Assembly: GCA_914767715.1 (NCBI GenBank)
Contig: OU612066.1
Location: forward strand, 2,113,001 to 2,177,000
Origin: Membranipora membranacea
Taxonomy: Eukaryota; Bryozoa; Gymnolaemata; Cheilostomatida; Membraniporidae
Length of the DNA stretch: 64,000 nucleotides
Direction: 5' to 3'
The notes under the pieces are model-generated. The model was not told where the DNA came from and did no database searches. It was given only the letters and a program-made list of their open reading frames with translations. This document shows positions 9,896 to 21,800 of the stretch, one piece after another. The position numbers and the translations under genes are program-made. Every line of letters begins with the position of its first letter. The first letter of the stretch is position 1.

Positions 9896-12800
9896 TTACG
9901 TACCGTTTTGCTTCTTTAATTTAGCAAGCTGCTCGTCTCTGTCCTTCAGTTTTTGTATGAATACACCTGATCTATTTTTACGGAAACTCTCAAATGGATC
10001 ATCGTGTACGCCGATACCTTTGTACATGTCACTGGGACCTCTGACGTCCGCTGCTTTCACAGGGTCTACTATTCCCTGCTCTGACGCACCCAAACCAGCT
10101 CCTCCCCATCCTACAAATATAGTGGTCAATATTTGAGAAACGTTGAAGCAAAACATAAACGTTCATGAAAAAATCATGTATATAACATACAGGTGCCGTT
10201 GAATAAGACATCAGCATAGGCTGTATACACTAAATTCAACAAAAATGTCATTTGATAGAAGCAGACAAGGAGTTGTCTTAAAGTGAGTGTAAAGAGAACA
10301 GGTTTTTGGTATCATTCTAGAGCTCCGAAGACTTATTTTTCATGCAGATGCATGTGTGATAGCTGTCTTAATCTCATTTCAAGCTCAAAAATGATACCAA
10401 GAAACCTGTTCCCTTTACAAACACTTTAATGTTTAGACCATGTAATGTCAGAATCCTGAATTTATTCAGTGACCAAAATAACGTACCCATTTTCTTGAGT
10501 AGCTGGGCTCCCTTATTTTCCAGACCAAGTGGAGTTTCTATATTGGGCGGCTGGAACATACCACTACATAAGAGATTAAATTAGTGAGGAGAAGAGGTCA
10601 ATATCAGAATAACATCAACTACTTGGGGTCTCTGAAAGAGTGTTTTTGTAGAATTAGCTCAGCATAAATGTGTATATGTGTATAGTGTGCACTTGAGGTT
10701 ATTCCCAATCAAGCTCCTGTGGTCAGACCTGAAATGACCTGCCTACTGACCACACATAGATTGACTTCATGACAAGAATTTGTCTGTCTGATGGACAAAA
10801 CCAATTATCTGTTAGCCTTGTGGTCAGCTGATTTTATCATACGCAGACAGTACAATACTAAGAGGGCGCAAAGTACAACATGCCACAAACACGTGTATAA
10901 TCATCAGCAGCTGACCGACACCGATCATCATTAGTTTTATATCATATCTCAAGACTTCGGGACATTCACATAATTTAGCCAACTTCCAATGTTCACTGTA
11001 ACCAACAGTTGATAAGATGGCTAGGGCAACATCATACTGGGTCAGTCAGAGGATGGGATGAGCAGCCCCAAGATACTGAACCAAGGAGCGATTACAAGAT
11101 TTTTTTCCTAATCATGTCAAAAACATTACAATAATCAAAAATCAAAAAATCCCAGCATGTTTTATAAAAATCATCATTTCCTATAAAATACCAAATTTTG
11201 GTCAGTTCAAGTTCATGACTTCTTTTTTTCTACTCTCGCTCAAAGTCACAAAGAGGTTATGAACAACTTTGCAAAGCCTGGATAAAAGAAACTTAGTAAT
11301 GTCCTACATAAGGTGTAAACTTACAGAACAGGCATATCATCAGGCGTCGGGGATCTCCTGTCAATACGACTTCTACGAGGTGGTGTGAGTGATCGAGACT
11401 TTGATCGTGATCCTCTCCTGAAAACAGCGATATATTATCAAGTTATGCTATGGATCAGAGACATTGAACTGGTTTATACATTGTCTACATATTGAGATGT
11501 TTATTTGAGATTCAGGTTGTGTTGCACCAGATACACGCACCTCCTACAGGATGTTGCAACTCCAAACTTGTCAGCAGCAGCAGCAGCAGATTGCAGCAGA
11601 AGATTGCAGACAGTTAAATATGGTATTCACACTTCATATTAATAAATCTTATAATAATGACTATGCTGGACACATAAATTTTGGCGCATTGATGGGTAGC
11701 ATCTAACATGTGATAATAAGCTCATTAGCATACCTGTAAGGTGGTGACCGAGATCTCCTGGCTCTACGTGGAGACCTGGATCTACGTCTACGAGGAGGTG
11801 AGCGAGTACGGGAGCGTGATCTAACCCTCCTTCTGTCTCTGGATCTTGATCTACGGGGCCGGTCTCTCTCCCGACTTCTGGAGCGTGACCTCGAGCGTGA
11901 ACGTGATAAAGCTCTACTAATATAAGAACACAATACGATACATCAGACAGATGTATATACATATACATGAAGCAGGGCACTCTGTCATAAACTCTCCCAT
12001 TTTACAATGAGCTCATCCCTTATTTTCAGGTTTTGTCGCAGAAAAGAATGGGGTCTGATCGTCATGTGGCCATCTTTGCGGTTGCATAGGTACAACGACA
12101 CAGAATGTTCCTATTTATTCACTCTGATTACTTTAAGACGACCTTAATATACCATCATATTAGACGTGTTGATTTATGAGTGATATTTTTCGGACACAGA
12201 TGGTTACATCGACCCTAGCACCAGCATAAAAAATTCGTGGGCAACAATTATATATTCTAGCAGGGAGATTTGCAGCCAACCATGTCCACCTGTGGCTAAT
12301 ATTTTATTGAAACCCGTTTGATCACAAAGAGGGTTTATAAATTACGGCCCTACATCCAAGCGCATCATGATGATGGTCTGAAGTAACTAATACTTTCATT
12401 ATTACATGTAAAGAACTCTGTTTGTACCTTCTGGCTTCTTTGGTCTCTTTGAATTTCTTTTCTTCTTTCAACTGCTTCTCCTTTTCATCTTGTAATCTTT
12501 GCTTCTCATCATTTTTCTTCTGGTAATATTCAAATAATCCCAACTTCTCCCAACCCTCGCTGAAAGTAGCATAAGGGCATGCATTAAAAACACATCACTC
12601 TGTCAATATCTAGATGTTTCAGTTGAAAGTCTTATTTGCAAGAATACTACGATGCTATTAAACTCTTTAATACAATGACAATATGTAATAGCTGTAGAAT
12701 TTAATGAAAATCTCCTTGTATTTTCAGTAAAGGAAATACCTCATTATTGGTTTGACAGTTTTGATACTGATGCTGATACTGAGACATCTCAAAATTTAAG

Positions 12801-15800
12801 TGGCAATAATTGTCATAACATTTTGGTAGGGCTGGGAAAAAACCGCGTTATTGAGAAGATCAACGCGATTAATCCATATTAAGATTAATCTGATTAACTC
12901 AAAGATTAATTTTAATCTTTAAAAAAGAAAAGAAAAGTATAGGACTATGCTGATTGTAAAAAAGGGTTTAAAAGTCCGGTCAAGTTTTCCAAAAACAAAA
13001 CTAAAGGTGATTACATTTGCATGTAGCTATAAAATAATGACTCAATCGCTCAACAAACGTTTCATATTTGAGAGGAAAGCCTATCTATCATAAGTCCATA
13101 TCTATAAAAAAGATATTGTTATTGGTTGATTTCTTCTTTGGTGAGTGGTCCTGTAATCAACCAGATGGGAAGATTGAAAGTAAGAGTAATCGCAGATTAA
13201 CTGAACATGCCAAGATTAAGATTAATTTTCTATAATCTTGCACAGCCCCACATTTTGGCAATGAATACGACGAGACTTACGCGTCGACAGGACACTCATG
13301 AGAAGGGGGCTTATAGAACGCCTCCACAGCCTGTAGTAACTTATCAGTAGGAGGAGCAGGGGGAGGTAACCTTATAGACTTGGGATCTATAGGCTTGTAA
13401 TCAAATTCAGCTGCCTGTAAATAAGCATAAAAATACACTGGGTGATCAGAGTGTGAGATACAGCGAGCAGACGGCAGGTCGAGCTCAAATAAATAATACA
13501 AGTGTGGGGCGCTGGACGCACATAGATACGTCAAGATTACAGATACAACAAGTTATAAAATTATCAAAGCAACAGCCAAAATACAAAACATTAGTTTACA
13601 TATGTATGAGTGTACAGCTGAACAAATCTGTGATTTACTGACTAGATGACTTGAGAACCTGCCCATCTATGACACTTAGTAACTTATCATCAGATTGTCT
13701 TACCTTGACGAGAGGATGCATGAGACCAGCAGGTAGATCAAAGTATGGAGCAGTAGGAATGAGATCTTCACTAGATAGATTAGGAGGAGGAAATCTAGGA
13801 GGAGGCTGAGACATGTGGGGCGGCGGTGGTCCTGATAGTCCTGGTGGTGGAATACTGGCATTAAATCCTGCAAAAGTGATGATTACATCATAATATGAAA
13901 CTTTGCTCTATAATAAAACATAACTTATTAAATGGTCAGCAAAGGTTCCGAATATTGAGTTATTTGCTCCAGTATGTATCTTACAAGGAGATGATAACTC
14001 AGTATTGGTCGTATGTGTTGATTGTTAACATTAATATTATTATTTTAGGCCTGGTAATTATTGGTCTCACCTGGAAGTGATTGGTCTCACCTGGTGGGGG
14101 TTGGTTGAACATAGGAGGCGGTGGTTGATTAGGATCAAACATCCCCGGCGGTGGTCCGTGTGGTGGCATACCTCCAACATCTAATAACAATAATTGACAA
14201 TACCAGAATCAATATCTAAACATTAAATTGGTTTGGCAATTCTCAAATACACACCATGATATAACCATTAGATAAACGCTGATTGTTATTCCAAGAAATG
14301 AGTTAGCTTAATTAAAGATAACTCACTAGGCTGAGCAGGAGGGTGTTGAGAAGGGGGCATCTGTGAATGTGGTTGAGGCGGGCCGTATCCAGGCGGGGGT
14401 ATGTTTGGCATCATTGGTCCCTGTTGTTGGGCTTGTTGTTGTGCCATGGAGGGTGATTGCGGTATGGGCCCTGGTGGGGGCTTGTTTGGTATGACAGGAG
14501 GACCAGTAGACGATGGATTATTAGATGATAAGAGTACAGTCTGTTTCTCATGTTCGTACTGCTGCTGTAATTTCCTCAGCTGATCGTTCAGATGATTAGA
14601 GAAATCCTATCAAGTAAACAGAGAATTAGCTGCAGGCACAAGAGAGATGAGGTTTCACAACAACTCGTCTGTTCTTAAACGCTCTACATGACCGATAGAT
14701 AGTCACATGATAATAACGCAAAGCGGGGATGATACTTGCCAGATTTCAACAAAAACAACTGACATAATGTCGTCTTCAAAGCTACAGTCTAAAAGCATTG
14801 CAACAGTTCTGTCATAATCATCCTTAACTTTGCTCGATATAAATAATTTGATTCACACTCTGTCTCGGTACCTGATGTTGTAACTGTAAACTGTGTAATT
14901 TCTCAACACCAGCTTGATTAACGGCAGCCACGACATCAGCATATTTCGTCAACGTGTCTGACCGGTTTTTATTATAAGACTCCACCGGATTTTCCAGTGC
15001 CTGCAAAAACAAAAATACAAACACACATGGCAAACATGTAAACATATACACAGAAAAGACAGCTGTAAACTGAAATTTGAGTCATTCTGTAAATACAGGC
15101 ACATCCAGGGACAGTCAATTGATTTGTTGCAAGCGGCTCATTCAACTTAAATGTCACTTCATGCCGACCTTTTAAAGAAAACAATCACTCAAAATTTATT
15201 TAGCTAATGTTACATCTAATTCGAGAAGAGAGTGTTATTGGAGAGACAATTTTTTTGCGTGGCTAGCTCTAGTTGCTATTCAACAGATTGTTAGGTGATA
15301 TCTACAAACAAACACAGCCTGCAGGCTGTATACAGCACGACAATCATAGAGTATATGGTGACCTGAAGACTAAGTAGCTCTCATAAGTTAATAACCTGTA
15401 CATGGCCATGTCTGTTATCCTGTTTATAATCTCTTATTTATGCTTCATTCATGCTCCTCTCAGAGCTGGACACCTGCCAATAATTATACTGCAAACTTGC
15501 AAATTAGCCCAGTTCCTGCAGCAAACCACAAATACAAAGGACATGTGCCCTGTTTCACAGGCTAAGTCTGATGACCGAACTGAACATTGTAATCGAGAGC
15601 TGACCAGATCGGACCATATTCACCATATCTCCTCCAGGGTCGAGTAATATGTACACTCTGATCCATAAATACTTCATCACAGAGATAAGAGAGAGAACTT
15701 TATGCAATCATAAATAATTGAGGGTCAAGTTTCACTGATTGTGAATACCACCGCCGCACCGTTACAACGCATGTTCAGCCAAATAGTTTGTGAGAGCAAA

Positions 15801-18800
15801 AGAGTGGTTAACAGGCAATCTTCAGCTGTTTAAAATATTCAGACCAGCGCCAAGATTCGGTGATATATGGACTTGTCACTGTCGATCTCAGCGTCTATTT
15901 TGACAATGAATAAAATCAATGACAAATGCTGAACTTACAGGAGTCAGAATCCAACGAAAAGCCAAAATATAAACTGCTTATAACAATAATAAAAGTAGGG
16001 TAAGCAGTTAATATCTGATAATAACCCTGCATTGAAAATGCAAAGATATCATTTGTCCCTATAGTGAGCACCATTCTAATTGCCTAGAGAGCCAAGTCTA
16101 ATCCAAAGTAAATTGATTCACATCCAACTTAATTATATAATATGTCAGTTAATTTAAATCTGAACATTCAAATCATATGAGCGAAACCCTCACAATTAAA
16201 TACTCAGTGACCGATTTTAGCTATTCCACGAATAGTTTACATCAGGTAGCATAATCATTTCAGTATACTGGGTATAAACTAATGAGGATTAGCTAATTAT
16301 GATGATATGCAAAGCAGAAATCACAGAAGATATCAAGATCAACTTGCTTAGGCACAGATTAGTTAGCAGACAGACCAGGGGTAACGGGAGGGGGTAACAA
16401 GGTTCAATACTTTCTTGTATAACCAGCATGACACTGCATCAACTATACAATATTATCACATATCCACCAATCTGACTGAACAATGAAGACCAACTGGTAG
16501 TTATGATGATATGGATGACCCTCCAAAAGGCCGAATCTTGAATATAGGCATACAGAAGGACGAGAAAAGTATCACCTCTCCTACAGTGAGAACTTGCAGG
16601 ATCCCTCAGGAGCTGTTGGTAAGGAATGACCATATGGGTTCAACTGACATGGCAATTTTCAGCAGTTGATAATTTAGAAGTGCACATATAAAGGGAGTTG
16701 TTCCCTCTACATCCTAACATCAGGACTGTGCTTCATTTGTTAAACTTTACCTCTATAATTTCTGGGATGAAGTATGTATGGTCCCTCCAAATGTTCAGGA
16801 GCTAAAAACATAAATATTAAATTTCATCATTTTAATTACACCAAATTTCAAATTACCAACAATGAAATACAGATTTGTTTGGGCATGTCCAGATCTGCCT
16901 ATAGACCACAAAAACATTACAATCAAGACAAGCATATGAGTAGATTATAAGCTCTGATAACCAACAGTGTTCATGAGCTAGCAACAGCAGAGGACATGAC
17001 TAATCATAAATTACCACTTCATGACCCACGATATCAAGGCCTGTGTACCAAACCTACACCCTTCATAATTGAATAGAGGAATGCCTTGTGGATACACGTA
17101 ATTATATGAGAACACAGGCTCTGTTTGCAATCACGCCATTCTGTTTTTGGAAATTTTGGTTAGTGCGGAATTCCCAGAGTGACTGTAAACATAAATCCTT
17201 TGTATCCTAAAGAGGAACTAAATTTGAGCAAATGTCACACCATTCAGTCTGATAAAGATAATATTTATTATATGTATGAGCTTACACCACACAGAAGCCT
17301 TTATGTGATTGATAAACTGAACACCTGCAATCGATTAAAAAAAAAGGGAGCTTTTTCTTTTTATTATAGATAACCACATAGCTGTCATAATTAAGAAAAT
17401 AGCACTCTGTGATAAAAGCTTGTCAAAGTGGTTATCACTGTGGAGGTGCAAAAGGCTCCAACCATTTGCCCACCCTCCCTGCTCCATCTAAGTATATTGT
17501 TGTGCCATTGGGTATGACTTTTTCCATGTCACACAAACTCGGCCATATTGTTACTCCCAAAACAGTCATTGCCAAAACTAAGCGTGATAGTCATCCCCAT
17601 ATTTGCTATTGCGAGACTGCCAATTGTGTTATTTCAATAGCAAATCTCAGACTTTGTGTTGGGGCTCCTTTGTTGAGTTGAAATGGCTCACTGCCAGCCA
17701 AGCTAACAGGCAGAATTGTGTCCCCAAAATCTACCCCAAACACAATCACCTTCAATTAGTGCCTGCCTTATCATGTAATTGAGACTTTTAAATCCTCAAC
17801 CAAAAATCAATAAAAACATTACATTCAACACAAAGAATTGTGTGTTTATCTCATTTGGGATATCAATACGGCACCAGGTAATTTCTGTTTGTCCCACTGG
17901 AGTGTAGCCTGACACTGTATATAAGTATAATAAGATAGCTGCTTTACTCTTGAGAATTGGGTTATTTCCTATCAATTGTATCAATTATCCGCCCCCTATG
18001 ACCAAATAAATTCAGTTTTCCGTGGGAACTTGAGAAAATCAAAACAGGCAACTTGGTCATCCAACAATATTTATACTTCTGTAGTTAGCCTCGTTTATCT
18101 ATTTCCTTTGTGTTGTGCAAAATAACAACCTTCCCAATGACGTCATCAAATGCTGCCTCTACACAGTCACGGGTGTATATATATATATGAGATGCTCATC
18201 AACTCAAAGGCTGCTGCTGCTGCTGGGGCCAGCCATGTGAATGTGGTCTCGGAGCTGAACAGGGCATGACTCATGATTTCTAGCTGATGACCTGTGAGAT
18301 GCCCAGTGGTATACACGCCACTGTATGCTGTATCCCACTAGCCCTCAGTACTCCACAAGTATGTGGTTTGCATTTCTTTGGAAAATCGGAAAATAAAGAA
18401 TACAGATTCAAGTGGACAAACCTTTTGCAGCTTTGGTTGTTGCTCATCGCTTGCCTGACAGCTGGTCACACAGAATATAGGTATGACAACATTCTCCATA
18501 CACCGCCGTAGTGAATCGACGTTCTTTCTCGCACTAAATACAATTAGAAAAACTGATGTCAGTGTGAAAATAGCATCATATTTAAATTTACCTTTGTTTC
18601 CAATAGACGCATGTTGCACAAAAAGACCACATGAATGATACCGACTATTATACGCTATGATAGCTAACATTGAACAACAAAATTATACAATAATGTGGAT
18701 ATTTAGAGTGGATGTGTGGTGACAGACCACTTTATAAAAATAAGGCTAATGGGTTATACCTATAAACAAGTAATATTCATATGATATCATATATTTAAAA

Positions 18801-21800
18801 GTTATACCAACAATTTTAGTATTCAGGGCACAGTTTGTTGAGCCAAACTATGATTTAATTACCAATGATGCATAATGTCGTTGATGAGGTAAGCTAAGTG
18901 TAGTCTTGCTTCAAATGATGTATCTGTTGTGAAGATTCTAAAAAAAAAGTGATGTTAACAGTAACAATGGTATATATATGGTATATCAATTTCCAAGTGA
19001 GTGGTAATTAATTGCTAAGGTTGCAGCCTGCATGCATAATATACTTACAAAATGTTTCTCAATTCAGCATGCAATCACTGCATTTTCATATCGTGCCATA
19101 CTGGTTACATACTTCAACTACCAGTAGCAACAATAGCTTAGCATAGTCATGGAAAATAGACTCCCATACATTCACAAAATATAGACAATGAAATCTGAGT
19201 AAATGGAAATTTTTGCCTAACCTTAAAACTTTGAGAAGTTTCCATGAGTCAGCACACTATTCAAATCAGTATGGTTCGATTATGACTAGATACTGACTTG
19301 CCCATTTTGAGTGAGCGGAAAATTCCATTGGAAAAACCGACCAATTTTTGGAGTGCCAACATATCTGTTTACTGATCGGTATCTCGGGTCAAATCCGTGA
19401 CACTCACTATAAAACCAAAGCATTCCTATCACCATGCCAAGATTCGAGACCATGTCATTGAATTTTACATCACACTGCCTTTTGAAAAAAGACCAGACCA
19501 AGCTCTTTAGTCTGCCTTTGTGATTAAGTATGCGCTTGTTTATCAAATTCTAAATCTCAGTATCAAAAAAAAATAAAAGACTTGGCAAGACTTTCATATA
19601 AGTTCTATCGAAGGGTGAGATGGCCAAATCCATTGAATAGGCGTTTGGGTATTTAGCAAATGAGAGCGAGATAGATACAAGTGCAAAAATTGCTATCTGA
19701 TAGTGGACTACCATCTTCATATCACAACCCAATGAGTCTATCCCTATTTCATATAGTAGCCCTATGTTGTTGATGAGACATGACTACCGTATTCTGGCAG
19801 CGTATGACTCAATTATCCCCACAATCATATCTTTGCCGTACATGAGTAAACAGTGTAGACCGGAGGAGAACTGGATCACCTGTTTATGAGGAAGACAGTG
19901 AAGAATTCACATGTTGGAGAGTCGACTATGTTAACGAGTACCCAGCTCTTAGCGTTCTGTATGTTATCCTTAGTACACGAGTTTCTCAGTGGGGTGAGGA
20001 TATTATCTAACTCTATAAGATTAATATTACACTCTGCCGCTGAGTATGTGACCTTCTCCGATCGTTTAGTGATCACACCAGCATCTATGTCCGCCTGTAA
20101 ACAAGAGCTGCAGGGTAAACCGCACCATAACAAATCTAACTTCATCGAGCGTCCGGCGAGACAGACCGACAGATCGGAAAGTTCACTGAACTGAGAAAGG
20201 GCGGAAATAATACTGACTGTTAAGTGATTGTAACCTAAATATTCCTAACTGACTCGGTCAAAATTATTCCAAATTGACTCAGCTGAAATGAGCCATATTT
20301 ATCACTTTTATATTTCACAACAAGAATGCAAAGTAATTCTAACACTTTATCATAATGATGACCAAGTGGCGGTGATACACATGTTCTCCGGTGATACACA
20401 TGTTCTCCGGTGATACACATGTTCTCCGGTGATACACATGTTCTCCGGTGATACACATGTTCTCCGGGAGAGCACCTGTGCCAACAGATCCATATACGAT
20501 GTGAGACCAGGCAGTTTGGAAAACATAGAGATGTCCATAACATATCATTACGTTATTTATGTTGTATGATGGCAACAACCTCAATCTTATGTGTCTGAAA
20601 TCGCATGACGCTCTGTCACGATATCGATCAACGTGCGCAGCGTGATCGGAATAATCCGTCGAGATTTAATATGATAGGCCTACATGCAATGTTATCATGA
20701 GTCCATCTTGAGAAAATATTGTCAGGCTTGGAGGACATGGACCTGCTGTGATTAGCCCCAGCATGTCACACAATATTACATACATATATAGGTAAGTAAT
20801 ACCTGCTGCTGTACGGATATGGCCTTCTCATGAGCCAGTAGGTTAGCCTCACTCTGTTTGATCTGATCAGCCACAGACATGGTCTTCTTCTGCAGCTCCT
20901 GCTCCAGGGATTTGAGTTGAGCCATCTTAGATTGTACATAATCAGAGCTAGAAGCCTTCTGGGCCTGCTGCTTCTGTACTGTAATCACAACGAGGGAGTA
21001 AACATGATAAACTATTCACAATAACTCAGATATAAAGTTACCTTCTAATACGATGCTTCCAATGACCATTACTTTGCACTGAAATGATAGATCAGATTCC
21101 TTCTTGGTTTGAGTGGGCATAACTGGCTCAAGGTATCTACCTACATACACAAGTAGTCAAGTACATGTCCGTCAGCACATAGCGCACAGAAACAGTAAAA
21201 CTTTTTTGTTCGTTATCTGATATTGTGCTGTACACGCCACAAATACAGGTGTGTTGTCTTTACGCAAGCCAGTCATGTAAGCTGATATAGTCAGCACTTT
21301 AACGATATGCTATTTCTGAGTCAATAACAACAATAAAATATTGCAAAAAATGAGTGATGTCAGAGTGATGTACATTGATCAGACTGGTGGTATGTTATAT
21401 CTCCATTCTTATCATTTATGGCACACACCCAAATGACCCTTAAATAGTGTATTGACTCTGCAGCTGGGAGATGTTACATCGATCATCAGATAAAGTGAGG
21501 AAAACATCAACTTCAACTGATTAAAAGTACATAAATAAACCAACTTTCATAAACCAAAACATCAAATTCAAACTTTTAATTTGTGTGCCTCAACACAATG
21601 GCAACTTCTGTTGATAAAATGAGTGCCTAGATTTCAATCGATTAGACAGTATTGGCCAAGAGAATCAAATTACAGAGAAAATTGTGCAAAGATAGTTTCA
21701 GATTCCATCATGGTTAGGTTTTTTTGAACAGGGGGCTCTTTAAACCTTCCCTCACCTGCAAGTGATTGCTGATAACCTGTGATTCGCATTACACCATAGA

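Noticed and set aside
17409-17681. 90-codon plus-strand frame in a CHERP intron
   Set aside because: No family resemblance and no acceptor/donor context. It may be part of an old repeat, but nothing supports a gene.
20235-20584. Three long minus-strand open frames repeating CITGEHVYHR / RRTCVSPENM
   Set aside because: They are the three frames of the 19-bp minisatellite in a CHERP intron, which has no stop on that strand. They lack splice context and homology.
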